A DNA stretch of 64,000 nt from Symbiodinium natans (lineage: Eukaryota > Sar > Dinophyceae > Suessiales > Symbiodiniaceae), in the NCBI GenBank assembly GCA_905221605.1, contig CAJNDS010001635.1, forward strand, positions 374,001-438,000, written 5' to 3'. Shown one piece after another: positions 20,298-30,939 of the stretch. The translations under genes were made by a program, and so were the position numbers. The notes under the pieces are model-generated. The model was not told where the DNA came from, ran no database searches, and saw only the letters and a program-made list of their open reading frames with translations. Every line of letters begins with the position of its first letter. Position 1 is the first letter of the stretch.

Positions 20298-20404
20298 TTT
20301 TCGTTAGAACCAAGGTTTCCGGATTGCCCGATGCGACAAATCGTACTTTCGCCTTCCGTGGCGCAAATCACGCTCCTGTGTAGGCCCCCGTGCACCTCTT
20401 TCAG
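20298..20404 (+). CDS. Exon after element C copy 2
   Basis: If the element is removed as a GT-AG intron (20198-20297), the frame continues in phase 0 as FSLEPRFPDCPMRQIVLSPS and on to a CTTTCAG|GTTTGA donor. If instead the element and one AGTT are removed exactly, a different frame opens (VFVRTKVSGLPDATNRTFAF) and runs to TAG. I cannot decide which is used. Confidence 0.4.
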
Positions 20405-21035
20405 GTTTGAGTCGCTCGGAATCGCGAAAACATGGGCAAGCACTTATACTTTTCTGCTGGGCTCTTGGATTCTTTCGCCTCGTGCGGTGGTGCTCTTGAG
20501 GAGAGCTGAGGGTGTTTTAGGAGTGCTCTTTGTGGTCCTTTGCTGTTTGAACCGGCCTGGGATGCATGGCGTCGGCGTAGATGGCCCACTTGAATGCAAA
20601 CTGATATTCTCTGGCTCATTTTCACATCCTTCAGATGCCATGCCACCTCATCCACTGAATGTGCTTTCGGGACCAGCTACGTATTGTTGTTCTTTTGGCG
20701 TGCATGCACGGGTTGCATGCGCAGGGGCTTTTGCTCTCCATGTCACACAACTTCCTCTGGAGTTCTCGATGTGCTTTGAAGAATTTTGGCTTTGGTGACG
20801 CCCTTTGCCTTAAACCCGGAGCTTGAAGCTCAGGACTTTGCTTTGTGACGTGTCAGTGCCTGGGCACTGATAGCATGAAGGCCAGACTGGGCTTCTTTAG
20901 AGTGGGGGAATAGCATGTCTATGATGATGGGGTATGATTGGGTCAATGAGTCTAGGCTTGCGGGGTTGCATGATGTACAGAAGCATGCCGTGCTTGAGAT
21001 ATCTCACTGTATACAGCAGCCCGGCAGGTTTTCAG

Positions 21036-21115
21036 GTACACCGAGCAAGGCGTCCTGAAGAAGGAGCGTGTGGACAGAAGCCTCTCGACCAACTTCAGAG
21101 CTGGCTGTGGTGCGA
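21036..21115 (+). CDS. Exon-like segment, unknown protein
   Basis: TTTTCAG| to GTGCGA|GTGACA. Reads YTEQGVLKKERVDRSLSTNF then RAGCGA. Family unknown. Confidence 0.4.
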
Positions 21116-21309
21116 GTGACAGTTCTAATCACTCGAGTCTTACTATCCGAACTCAATGCCCAACACACTACTTGTTCATGGGAAGCTATAACTGGGATTG
21201 GAATATATAGGGTACGATACTTTCAACTGGGTGTAACTTGATTTGAGGATCTTATGCCCTGCATATTTCCCATGAGCCTTCAAGTATAGGCGGCATGTTC
21301 TGGCCCAGA

Positions 21310-21411
21310 TCGCTCAAACCCCAAACCCTAAAGCCTAAACCCTAAACCCTAAACCCTAAACCCCAAACCCTAAACCCTAAACCCTAAACCCTAAACCCTA
21401 AACCCTAAACC
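21310..21411. repeat. Telomere-like CCCTAAA array
   Basis: Fourteen units with CCCCAAA and CCTAAAG variants. Confidence 0.9.
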
Positions 21412-21540
21412 AAGCACCTTTCTCCGTGAGGCGCTGTGGAGTTTGCGTGGGACATCTTGCGAGGCTCTTTTCAGTGCTGTACGAACCTTGCCTGAATGGC
21501 AACTTGAAACCCTTCTTCGGAGTACTTGAGCCGTGTCCCT

Positions 21541-21715
21541 GTTCTCTAGAATATCTTGGAGCACTTCTCTCCCGGAACCAATTGCGACTGAAGTAGTTGA
21601 GGTGCTTCAAATGAAATGTGCCAAAATGCGTAGTTTTGAAGGCTTTGAGGGACACAGGGTTGGGTTTAAGGTTCATGTGGCCTGGCGACGAGAACGACAT
21701 CCAACAGCTGAATAG
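21541..21715 (+). CDS. Possible coding segment
   Basis: Frame with WSTSLPEPIATEVVEVLQMK then CAKMRSFEGFEG, open to TAG at 21713. Borders uncertain; the minus strand is also open. Confidence 0.3.
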
Positions 21716-22187
21716 GAAGAAGGGTCAGTGACTGGAGTGGGGAGCGCGTATGGCTACAAAATGTCGTGATTCACTCCTCCACTCGCCCCTAAGCACCCCC
21801 CACCCCCGACCCAAAGCCGCAAAGCATGGCGCACGGCACCATCGCGAAGCTCTGAGCCCTAAACCCCGCACCTCTGCCCTATCAACGAGCCGAGGACGTA
21901 CCACGCAGACGGCCGCCCTTGTGACAAGCAGCGTTTCGTAGGCGGCGGTGGGGTTTAGGGTTTAGGATGGCTGGCTTGGGATGGGTTGCATATATGGCTT
22001 GGCCTTTGGATCATGTTTGTCGGGCAGGGACCGAAAAAAAAACGTTCATCATGGCGCAGAACGGTTGTGGAAGATTTGACAGCTTGTTTCCTGGGCGGTT
22101 CGACATCTGCTACAAGCCACATGAAACCCCACCCCTAACCCCCTTTTAAACCCTAGAAGCCCTTAAACCCCCGACACCCTAAACAAG

Positions 22188-22400
22188 ATGCCGTGGGATC
22201 CAGGGTTGAGGCGACGCCATGGTCACCATGGTCTAAGCATCCAGGGTTCAGGCGCAAAGCCTGGGGTGAAAACCTTCTCTCAGGTTTCTGGAGGGGTGAG
22301 GAGGGTGCTTCTGGGAAGCAGCACCCCCGACATTGAAGCGTTTGTTGGGTTTATGACATTTTGGGATGCCAACCATTTGGGCACACCAAGGGTTTTTTAG
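22188..22400 (+). CDS. Possible coding segment
   Basis: Open frame whose second half (GVKTFSQVSGGVRRVLLGSS, TPDIEAFVGFMTFWDANHLG) looks like protein. No clear splice borders. Unknown. Confidence 0.3.
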   Translation: MPWDPGLRRRHGHHGLSIQGSGAKPGVKTFSQVSGGVRRVLLGSSTPDIEAFVGFMTFWDANHLGTPRVF

Positions 22401-23171
22401 GCCCTGTCACGGACAAGCGCTAAGCAGACCCCTGAAATCTTAGTCGGCATGCATGGCTTGCTTTGAGTATGATGCCTTCAACTGCATCGTTACCCCTAAG
22501 CCCTATAAGCCCGAATACCTTGACAATCCTGTAGGCTAACCTCGAGTTCCCTTCAGCCCCCCACCCATCCAACCCTAGCTTGTGGCTAGTCCTCTCTGGG
22601 CTGTTGCTGGGTTTGGGTAGGTGGGTAGTGCCCTGTGCTGGGGAACTCATCCCCTAAACCCTAAACCCGAAACCCTAAACCATACTTTCCAGATCCTTCG
22701 AGGGAGGATCACCAGAATGCTCCAGGTGCCATCCTGAGTACATATTGGCGGCTCCTGACCATGCAATTTCAAGCTTAGCGGGACAGCTTTGAGGGAGTGT
22801 GTAGAGCAGGGCTTAAGGAAGTCGGTGTGTGGGAGGCCGGGGAGGCGGGGGTTGGGCAGATTCTCAGGCTGCTGCGTAGCCACAGAATTCAGAGGCAGTT
22901 CAAACAGGCAGTATCGTCATACTGTAGGACGAGCTCCATGACAGCCTAGGCTCTTAGCCGTCGAGCGGGCAGGCGGTGGCGAGACTTGCCCTTCAAGAGA
23001 GGGCTTCTTGCTTTGGGCTTCGGATTCGCCTTCTTTTGGGTTTAAGGTTCTGGGATTGTCCAGTGTGGTGGCCAAAGCCAGCTGACGGAAGCCCCAGTAA
23101 GAGCAGCAGCGCCTTGCATCCCTAAAGCCCAAGATGCTCATCTCTTGTGCTCCCCTGGCCAAAAGTAACGT

Positions 23172-23273
23172 CCTAGTAGTAGAGTAGGGAACCTTTAACC
23201 CTTTTTGGGTTAATAGAATCCTCTGATATTCCCAAAGGTTAACCTTTAATTCCCCCAGGTTACTGGACAACTA
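23172..23273. mobile_element. Inverted-repeat element, family E copy 2
   Basis: CCTAGTAGTAGAGTAGGGAA to CCCAGGTTACTGGACAACTA. Closely matches 4503-4612. Confidence 0.75.
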
Positions 23274-23320
23274 ACATGTCGAACAAATAACAAAAGGGCC
23301 GTCCAAACTCTGTTGTGCAG

Positions 23321-23415
23321 TTGCCTCGCATGGGCAGACTTCCGGATGCGTAGAGTCAGCAGTCAGAGCGGCCGAGGACATGGCGTCGCAGCTGGTCAAA
23401 GTCCTTCGGGACCGG
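23321..23415 (+). CDS. Exon-like segment, helical protein
   Basis: TTGTGCAG| to GACCGG|GTGTGT. Reads ASHGQTSGCVESAVRAAEDM then ASQLVKVLRDR, a clear amphipathic helix with G/C-rich third positions. Family unknown. Confidence 0.5.
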
Positions 23416-24062
23416 GTGTGTAGGTTTACGTACGTGAGTTGCATCTTTCAGCGCGCCTCGATATTACATCAGTTTTGAAGCCCTAATGAAATTGACGCCC
23501 TAAAAGCCGAACTTGCATCTAGATGCTAAAGCCCTACCTGGGGCAGGGTGGAGTCTACGGAAAGGGTTCATTATTTACTGAGGGGGTCCTTTGTGGTCCT
23601 CATTCTGGGTCTCAATAAGGCGCCTTTAACAAGAACCCTAATGAAGGGTTGAGGGCTTTGGATGTTGGACCTAGCCCGGAAGCCCGAAAACTTTGCGCCT
23701 TGTGTTGACTCTTAAGCTCCAACTGGCCCACAGCCAAGGGAATGCAGGATCTCTAATCCTCCCAAATTCGGAAATTCCAGAAGCCCTCGGCCCTTCCAAA
23801 AGCCTTTAGGGTTTTGAGTCTTGAGGCTTTAACGGCAGGATTTATAGGGTTTGAAGGGCTTTTGGTTTATGGTATGGCGAGAAATTCCATAATGGGATCA
23901 GGATGTCCGAATCGGCCAGCGGGGCAGTCGTGCGCGATTCACTGTGTGCTCATGTGTGTGTGGTCTATGTGTGATCTATGGCCCTGTCCCCCTCATTAAC
24001 CCTAACCCCTAAACCCCAATGTCAACTTGACATCAACCACTGAAAGCCCCGTGAGCCCGCAG

Positions 24063-24146
24063 TGCTCGACCTGCACGATCGGCCAAGACGGACAGGACAG
24101 CAACGAACGATACTTTCCTCCGACCTTCACGTATTGGAGCCGCTGA
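24063..24146 (+). CDS. Possible C-terminal exon
   Basis: After GCCCGCAG| the frame is CSTCTIGQDGQDSNERYFPP then TFTYWSR and TGA. CxxC at the start. Another frame is open through the same stretch. Confidence 0.35.
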   Translation, partial: CSTCTIGQDGQDSNERYFPPTFTYWSR

Positions 24147-24263
24147 GACCACTTTCATGGCAAGGCTTTTCAATGGGCGTTTGCTTTACCTTCGGCCTTG
24201 GCATCCAGCGATTTGGAAAGTTCCTGTGTGAGAGGTTTGGGTGCTTTCGGGTGTTCCCTGCAG

Positions 24264-24287
24264 CGCGTTAGGCGGGTGGCAAAAAGA
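24264..24287 (+). repeat. Telomere-adjacent motif copy
   Basis: GCGTTAGGCGGGTGGCAAAA followed by AGAACCTAAACCCTAAACCC. Confidence 0.6.
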
Positions 24288-24730
24288 ACCTAAACCCTAA
24301 ACCCTAACCCTTATAAGCCCTAGACCCCAAACCCTATAGAAACCCTAAACCTTCCTTGTCTCGTCTACCTTATGGCTATGCCCAGTAGCGTCCTTGTTTC
24401 AGTGACGGTGTTCGGGTTCCCTTGCAAACCGATCAAACAAAAGGATGGCAACCTAGCTACTTCCGAGGTAGGATAAGGGGGGGGGGGCCCTTAAAAGGGA
24501 ACCCTTCTTAGCCCTCTTCTGGCTCTCTTAAACAGGGACCCTATTCAGCGGGTCTACATCCCCAAAATTCCCCCTAATCCTATCCCCTAATACTGGTACT
24601 GTTGAATAGGGGTGGAGGTTTCGGCATGCTTCTGCAAGTTTCCTAGGATTCCGCACCCGGGCTTCGGTACATAACCCTCTTACACCAAAGTCCTTTGGGT
24701 GTTTTGCTTCTGTTTTTGGGGCTGTTTCAG

Positions 24731-24895
24731 GACGGAAGCCCCAAAACCCCACAATTCACGGCAGAAGTCGTTGAGCAAGGAGTCTTGTCGATGCAAAGGA
24801 GGGCTGAGCATTGGGTTCAAGAGGATCACCTTGAGGGTTTAGGGTTTAGGGTTGAGGCTGTTGCAGGAGGGGCCGGAACTCAGCCAGTGGCCGAG
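24731..24895 (+). CDS. Exon 1 of a small gene, with telomere-like insert
   Basis: 55 codons, phase 0 at both ends, TGTTTCAG| to GCCGAG|GTGAGA. Begins DGSPKTPQFTAEVVEQGVLS then MQRRAEHWVQEDHLE. A 15-bp TTTAGGG block flanked by TTGAGG (24831-24836 and 24852-24857) adds 21 bp, so the insertion keeps the frame and would be translated as GLGFRVE if not spliced. Together with 24992-25135 and 25181-25264 this makes a phase-0 gene. The whole stretch is also one open frame without splicing. Family unknown. Confidence 0.5.
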
Positions 24896-24991
24896 GTGAG
24901 ACGCACCCGCTCCAGCTGGAGTTGTTCGCGGGTTTGCTTCACGCGCCTTATCTGCAAAGCCGCGGCACTTCTTAGTGAAAACAGGATCCAG

Positions 24992-25135
24992 CACCCTGGC
25001 TTGATCTTGAGAACGGCTTCGTGCCATGTCGCGCCCCAAAACTGTAATAACAACTACGTACCATGGGAAGGATGGTCTCCAGCATCCAACTTGTCTGTTC
25101 TTAAAGTTCACAGCCACCAGCTGAGAAAGCTCCAG
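24992..25135 (+). CDS. Exon 2 of the small gene
   Basis: 48 codons, phase 0, GATCCAG| to CTCCAG|GTTTGC. Reads HPGLILRTASCHVAPQNCNN then NYVPWEGWSPASNL and ends HQLRKLQ. Confidence 0.45.
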
Positions 25136-25180
25136 GTTTGCGGGGCTTGGGCTTTGGGTTTTGGGAGCCTTTTCCCTGAG

Positions 25181-25264
25181 GTTGCGCACCAGATGTTCGC
25201 GGAAGATTCGGCCAAAGTTGATGCCGAGAGAATGATTGCACCTGGGACTGGGCTACGGCCGTAG
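25181..25264 (+). CDS. C-terminal exon of the small gene
   Basis: TTTTCCCTGAG| then VAHQMFAEDSAKVDAERMIA and PGTGLRP to TAG at 25262. Phase 0. The intron before it would be only 45 bp. Confidence 0.5.
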   Translation, partial: VAHQMFAEDSAKVDAERMIAPGTGLRP

Positions 25265-25842
25265 AAAGTCTTGAACGCCCAACAGACCCGAAGCAACCGC
25301 GCTGGAAGTCCTCAAAGTTGTTGGGGGGTTATAAGCTTTACGGTCTAGGGTCAAGAGTAATGTGCTGTTCGCCAACCTGATTTCTCAGGTCCTACCTTAC
25401 TTCAAGCCGCACCACAAAAGTAAGGAGCGCTACCCATGGAGCCCCTGACACGACCCTTCGCCCTGTGAAGCTTGAAGCCCGAAGCCTTGAAACCTTATCA
25501 GTGCAGCCCAAATATAAACCTCCAAGCCTCGTAATCTCTTCCCCACCCCCCTCCCAACCATGAAACCTCCTCTCCCACTTGCCCAAGTGGAGGAATCCAC
25601 AGTCAAGGTGTGCTGGGTTTGAGAATTGCAGCCGGGCCCAAACACTAAACCCAGTTTCCTATTCAACCCTCCCTATAATCATGAGGCATAAGGATTGTAT
25701 GTGAGATTCGGGGGAAGCGGTGAGCACGGTTCTGAATAGCATACTGCTGAGTTCTGTTTCGGTTCTGGTGTAGCTTGTGGCTCACAGATCCATGAAGCCC
25801 CTCAAGAAATGTGACGCCCTACACAAGAAGTTGCAGTGCCCT

Positions 25843-25984
25843 TAAAGCAACCTTTGATCCTTGAAACCTGGCTGTGCCAGAGGTCCCCAAAATCGCGGGT
25901 CTCTGCGTGTTTGTTCCGGATCTGGAGAAAGACTTGCTATGCGACTGGGCCAGGGCAGAGTGAGTTTACACGATTTAGCAATTC
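25843..25984 (+). CDS. Coding-like segment before element F
   Basis: The + frame LKQPLILETWLCQRSPKSRV continues through CLFRIWRKTCYATG to FTRFSNS. It is interrupted by a family F element at AATTC. Without the element and one AATTC it continues GGRSFGLRFRDSEKGSEVLS. The minus strand is also open across the empty site, so the coding strand is unsure. Confidence 0.35.
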
Positions 25985-26122
25985 TTGTAGGGTTCTTATG
26001 GGAGGGGGTCTTGGGGAGTAGGTACCTAGGGCTTAGGGAAGCTTAGGGAGCCTGAGGGAGTAGTCGTGGAAAGAATTAGGAACCCTGGGTTACATAGCCC
26101 CCTTCCCTTAAGGACCCTGTAA
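25985..26122. mobile_element. Inverted-repeat element, family F copy 1
   Basis: TTGTAGGGTTCTTATGGGAG at the left against CTTCCCTTAAGGACCCTGTA at the right, flanked by AATTC at 25980-25984 and 26123-26127. A second copy lies at 45330-45458. Confidence 0.8.
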
Positions 26123-26405
26123 AATTCGGGGGGCCGGAGTTTTGGGCTGCGTTTTCGTGATTCGGAGAAGGGGTCGGAGGTTTTAAGTAGTTGTTGCCAT
26201 GATTGCTGTGAATCTTCACTCTTCATCAGTGGTATTGTTTCTTTTTTTAGGCTGATTCATGGGTATTAACAGCATCACTCCTTGTGTGTGTGCCGATGTA
26301 TCGACTTATTTTATATGTATGCATACATAAACATATACAGAGTCTATTGCGTGATCCGCCCAACACGCTTCTGTCATAATGGTGTCCCGTTTGGTAACTG
26401 CAATC

Positions 26406-26406
26406 C

Positions 26407-26455
<49 letters not shown>

Positions 26456-26485
26456 TGTATGTATGTATGTATGTATGTATGTATA
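26406..26485. repeat. TA and TATG microsatellite
   Basis: About ten AT repeats followed by about thirteen GTAT repeats. Confidence 0.95.
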
Positions 26486-26617
26486 CTACGAGACAGCAAA
26501 ACTTCGCTATCAAGCAGTGCCTAAACAACCCAACGAGTTACTAGGGCACAACGTTGCAATCCGGTCATGTTGCGGCATGGGAAATTGATGCTTGTGGTTT
26601 AGGGTTTAGGAGTTTAG

Positions 26618-26728
26618 GGCTCCCAAAGCCCCGGGGCTCCCAACCTGAACTCCGAACCTGTGCCATTTCCGTGTCAGGCGCACTACGGCAAACAGTATTT
26701 GGAGTACTTGCAGACTGTACGAAGCTAA
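26618..26728 (+). CDS. Probable C-terminal exon after TTTAG acceptor
   Basis: The acceptor is GGAGTTTAG| at the end of a telomere-like block. The frame reads GSQSPGAPNLNSEPVPFPCQ then AHYGKQYLEYLQTVRS to TAA at 26726. 36 residues, phase 0. Family unknown. Confidence 0.5.
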   Translation, partial: GSQSPGAPNLNSEPVPFPCQAHYGKQYLEYLQTVRS

Positions 26729-27104
26729 ATCAAGTATTTCCAAGGGAACTTCACTACTTATAGACTTATAGCATCAAAAGTCAACAACAACAACTGGCCC
26801 TCCTAGTGACCCCTATTTGCATGGGTGAGAAGACATGAAGACAGCCCAAGGTCAGAGCCCCAGCCCCAAATCGAGCGAACGGATCTCTGAGACCAGGGAG
26901 GTAGTTCTTTCCGCGACGTTTTGAGTCCCTGTGCAAACATCAAGGTTTAGGGTTTAGGGTTTTAGGGTTTAAGGTGCAGGTAGAAGCCAATGCCTTAGGC
27001 ACTGGCAAAGGAACGTTTGGCAGTGCCTTTTCCTGCTGAAGGTGTGGCAGCGAAAGCTTGACCCTCTGGATTTGACATGATGCCCCCCAGCCTCCTCGCT
27101 TTTG

Positions 27105-27475
27105 TTGTCGTCGTTGTTGTGTTGTGTTGTGGTGGTGGTGGTCGTCGTCGCAGTAGTCGAAGTAATCGTAGAAGTGGTAGTCGTAGTAGCAGGAGGAGGA
27201 GCAGGAGCAGTAGCAGCAGCAGCAGCAGCAGGAGCAGAAGCAGTAGTAGAAGCAGGAGTAGTAACTGTAGTAGAGGTAGTAGAAGTCGTAGGAGGAGGAG
27301 GAGGAGGAGGAGGAGTGGTGGTGGTCGTCGTCGTAGGAGTAGGAGCAGGAGAAGAAGCTCCTGAGCAACAGCAGCAGCAGCAGGAGGAGTAGTCGTCGTC
27401 CTCGTTAGTGGTAATGGTAGGAATAGTAGTAATAGTATTAGCATTAGTAGTAGTCGTCGTCGTAGTAGTAGTAGT
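27105..27475. repeat. Mixed trinucleotide repeat tract
   Basis: GTC, GTG, GTA, AGC, AGG and AGT triplets in succession. The long open frames here (poly-V, poly-S/R, poly-L) are low-complexity by-products. Confidence 0.9.
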
Positions 27476-27785
27476 TGTTAGTAGTAGTTAGTAGTAGTTA
27501 GAGGTAGTTAGTAGTAGTTAGTAGTAGTTAGTTTTAGTTAGTAGTAGTTAGTAGTGGTTAGTAGTAGTTAGTAGTTAGTAGTAGTTAGTAGTAGTTAGTA
27601 GTAGTTAGTAGTAGTTAGTAGTAGTTAGTAGTAGTTAGTAGTAGTTAGTAGTAGTTAGTAGTAGTTAGTAGTAGTTAGTAGTAGTTAGTAGTAGTTAGTA
27701 GTAGTTAGTAGTAGTAGTTAGTAGTAGTTAGTAGTAGTTAGTAGTAGTTAGTAGTAGTTAGTAGTAGATATAGTAGTAAGTAGTA
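27476..27785. repeat. GTAGTAGTTA minisatellite
   Basis: Around 28 copies of the 10-mer GTAGTAGTTA with a few changed units. Confidence 0.95.
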
Positions 27786-27891
27786 GTATGTAGTAGTAAT
27801 TGTGGTGGTGGTGGTGGTCGTCGTGGTCGTCGTGGTCGTCGTGGCGGTGGTGGTGGTGGTGGTGGAAGTGGTGCAGGTGGTGGTGGGCCTG

Positions 27892-28104
27892 GGAATAGTT
27901 GTCGTTGGTGAACAGGCGTCCCGCTTGGTTTCCAGCTACAAGGGCCTCTTCATAAGACAGGCTGAGTTCACAGGTGAATCCCGCAGCAGCACCACTCCTC
28001 ACCTTCACAAAAGGCACACTGCCAAGCCACGACACGTAACCTTGGGTGAACAAGTTGGTTGGGGCAGAGCCCCGTGTCGACAAATTTTGAGTCGACGCCG
28101 ATCC
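27892..28104 (-). CDS. Minus-strand exon next to a His/Asp repeat
   Basis: On the minus strand GTTTAG| is followed by SASTQNLSTRGSAPTNLFTQ and then GYVSWLGSVPFVKVRSGAAA and CELSLSYEEALVAGNQ. The frame stays open into a His/Asp-rich stretch (HHHRHDDHDDHDD) made by the triplet repeat at 27800-27880. It could instead stop at a GC donor (CCCAG|GCCCAC). Family unknown. Confidence 0.45.
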
Positions 28105-28546
28105 TAAACGCCTTCATCTAAACCCTTAAATAAGAAATCAGGACAGTAGGACCCGGGTTGCGCTTACTCCGGCCAATCGCCAATCCCACCTTTCAAAGGA
28201 AACTGCATGTGGGCAGGGGTCTGCTTCTGTTTCGGGTTGATGCTCTCTCTACCTCTCTCCCTGTCTCCATCCTCTCTCACTCTCTCTCGCTTGCGTCTAG
28301 GTATATAGTGTATATGCACGATGTACATGTGCATCATTGTGCATCTATGATCTCATAGTATGCAAAAAGCGTTCTAGACGCAGGCATGATGACTGCTAGA
28401 CCACTAAATTGACACTGTCTGAGAGTGGCAACCTGCGACTTATCAGATTTTACGATGCAGACCCGAGCTCACAGGCTGCTTCTGAGATGCCCGCTGTATT
28501 TCGGCCAGCTGGTGTCACCTTCCCACTGACTTGGCCTGTCCTGTAG

Positions 28547-28640
28547 GTTCTCGTGTTGGTCTAAGAGCCATTGAGGCGTATGGTTTCGGCTCGTCTTGTT
28601 CCAGCGAGTTTGCTTCGCGGTGCTTGGCGCGCCCGCGTGT
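28547..28640 (+). CDS. Exon-like segment, unknown protein
   Basis: CTGTCCTGTAG| then SRVGLRAIEAYGFGSSCSSE and FASRCLARPR; end at GTGTG|GTACAG or at TAA 28666. Family unknown. Confidence 0.4.
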
Positions 28641-28739
28641 GGTACAGAGGGCTCGTACAGCTAGATAAACAGCCACATTGCCCCCTACAACATATTCCAC
28701 CACAAACACACATTCTTAGTCGCTGACTGTGTTTTTCAG

Positions 28740-28840
28740 CAGGCCTTTTAAGTCACGGGAGGCAGCGCCGCCTCCATCCCCTGCTCGGCCCTTGCAAGGC
28801 TGTCGCAGTTCTTGCTGCTTCTTAGTCGGCAACGCGGAAG
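28740..28840 (+). CDS. Exon with strong splice borders
   Basis: GTGTTTTTCAG| to GCGGAAG|GTAAAGT, 101 bp. Only one frame is open: RPFKSREAAPPPSPARPLQG then CRSSCCFLVGNAE. Proline- and cysteine-rich. Family unknown. Confidence 0.55.
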
Positions 28841-28919
28841 GTAAAGTACATGCTATTTATACTGCCATTTGTACTGCTATAGGGATAGTAGTGCGACTAG
28901 TAAATTGCCACTGAGAAGC

Positions 28920-29030
28920 AGCAACTTGCGGCACTCCTTTGCTCTGAAATTTGGTGACTACGTGCATGCCGCTGGACCGCTGCATACAGCACAAAGCAAC
29001 GTCTCGCTTTGGAACACGGTTCTGGCGTAA
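28920..29030 (+). CDS. Possible C-terminal exon
   Basis: Frame SNLRHSFALKFGDYVHAAGP then LHTAQSNVSLWNTVLA to TAA. A second frame is open as well. Confidence 0.35.
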   Translation, partial: SNLRHSFALKFGDYVHAAGPLHTAQSNVSLWNTVLA

Positions 29031-29698
29031 TGCCCTACGCAAGCCGAGATTTCGATTTCGGTGCATCGCCTAAACCTTAAGAAAGATAATGTTTGCAAAG
29101 CCTGAAAGCTGTTCTTCTGGCATGTCTTTGTCATGCGCCGTGGTCAAAATGCAATCTATATTGGCTTCATGCGTACTGGCCCTCAGGTTGACCATTATCT
29201 TTCACCAGATGTTCATGGGCTTTGGGGACACCATACATGCTTTTTTTGGGCAAGCCACACAAGCTAGAAGAGCTTTGTGATCAGAGCGAAACCTGATCCA
29301 GGAGCGAGTCGGTCTGTGTGCAGATCTTTCAAGTTCGTATAATTACGTATCAGTGGCTGCGAAGAGGTCTCAAGCTTCAAAAATAGTTTTAAGACTGGGC
29401 TTGTGGTCCGTGACCTGTCATCTACTGTTTACCCTTTCGGGAGTACCAACTTTGTAGCAGCTCGAAACATCTCAGTCTAGGTCAAATGCCAAGGGCTTGT
29501 TTCGGAGCTAACTTGCTGAACGTGCTTCAAGTCTCTTCCATCGCCTTTCACGTTTCCAGCTGCACGTTCTGCCACTACTGCATGCAACAGTGACATAGCC
29601 CCGTCCCACCGTAAGCCGTTTGCTGCCTTAGCCAGCAGAAGCAGGGAATGATGAATCTCTGAATACGTATCATTTGGGAATCTTGAGCCTCATTGCAG

Positions 29699-29780
29699 CA
29701 CAGCCGACACGATGGTTGCGGATATCTGCAAGCATCCGAGTGGTCAGATGTCATGAAGGATATGCGGGAAGTGATGGCAG
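29699..29780 (+). CDS. Exon-like segment with GC donor
   Basis: CCTCATTGCAG| to GGCAG|GCCATG. Reads HSRHDGCGYLQASEWSDVMK then DMREVMA. Family unknown. Confidence 0.45.
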
Positions 29781-29933
29781 GCCATGCATCCACATCTACA
29801 TGCGTAATGCTTAGCCTCGTTTGCTTGAAACTGCTCTCTCTTAGCCTTTCACAGCTCAGTAGCGATCTACTTTCTCAGTTGCTTACCATAACGAACCTTG
29901 CTCCCTCCTTTCTTGATTCTTGATTTCCAAGAA

Positions 29934-30134
29934 GACATCCACAAGCAGATGGGGTGCTGTATCTGCACAAGTTTGCTTATGTACTGGGGATTGGAAGGTG
30001 AAGCAAGTTGTTTTTGCTTCAGTGCTATGCGCGTTGCCTTTAAGTCTACGGCAGCGATTCACTGGGGTTCCAAACTTAATCTTGTGGCCGCGGAAACTCA
30101 GTGTGGAAACTGAGAGACTAAGTGGACCTACCTG
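29934..30134 (+). CDS. Possible C-terminal coding segment
   Basis: After TTCCAAG| the frame KTSTSRWGAVSAQVCLCTGD continues WKVKQVVFASVLCALP to a TGA near 30132. The minus strand is also open. Confidence 0.35.
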
Positions 30135-30426
30135 AGTCTTACGCATGCAAAGCTTTCACTGTATATGAGCTTGACAGATGCTCTAGCTTGGACTTGCAGC
30201 TGTGCTTGCGGCCACAATGTATTGCTTCTGCAGGTGACACTGTTGCAGGTTCAAGGATTCAAGGACTGCCTTGAATTCGAACCATGAGTTACTGTAAGTC
30301 ATCCGTAGAACCAACCATTATCTTGATGTACAGCGTTGCCCTTTTGTTCTTTTGTTCTTGTGTGTAGAAGGATGCCAGGCTGCCATGTTGACCCTTATGA
30401 AGGTTGTCGACCATCTTCTCCGCAGG

Positions 30427-30478
30427 TCTTCCCATGCCTCAATTCATCGGGGCCCACTGCCCGCCGAGGTGGGATGCT
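30427..30478 (+). CDS. Small exon-like segment
   Basis: CTTCTCCGCAG| to GATGCT|GTAGGA. Reads LPMPQFIGAHCPPRWDA. Confidence 0.4.
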
Positions 30479-30831
30479 GTAGGAGCCTTGATAGTTAGAA
30501 CAAGGTATTGGGGGCTATTAGAGTCCATTTACCAAGGGACCTTAAGGGAACATTATCAGCAATTATTAATTATTCCGACCCCTATATTAGGCATTGCATG
30601 GAGAAGCATGTGTTGTTTCCTTTTGTTGGTTTCTTGGTGTTGTCGCATTGTGTCAATACCTCATTGCCATGTGCACATGAGCTGAGATGTCACGTCCGTG
30701 ACGATCGCCAAGCGCACGCGAATCGCGCAACAAAAAAAGCAAGATCCCCCTGATTCAGACCCTCGAGGCTTCCGATAAACGAAGCGTGTATTCCAGACTG
30801 AAGCCCGAAACCCTAAACCCTAACTGTTGAA

Positions 30832-30879
30832 GCTCGCTCAAGAGGCTGCATTACGTTGTCGAATCCTGGGCAGATCTGG
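30832..30879 (+). CDS. Small exon-like segment between telomere-like blocks
   Basis: GTTGAAG| then LAQEAALRCRILGRSG. CCCTAAA units lie upstream and TTTAGGG units downstream. Confidence 0.35.
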
Positions 30880-30939
30880 AGTTTAGAGCTTAGGGTTTAG
30901 GGTTCAGCAGCTCATGTACGTCAATCTAAGTAATGAAAT

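Noticed and set aside
24803-24836. GGGTTCAAGAGGATCACC as a fragment of element C
   Set aside because: The resemblance is short and the stretch reads as codons for WVQEDH inside an exon.
27077-27392. Long poly-V, poly-S/R and poly-L frames
   Set aside because: They follow directly from the triplet repeats on both strands and have no complex sequence.
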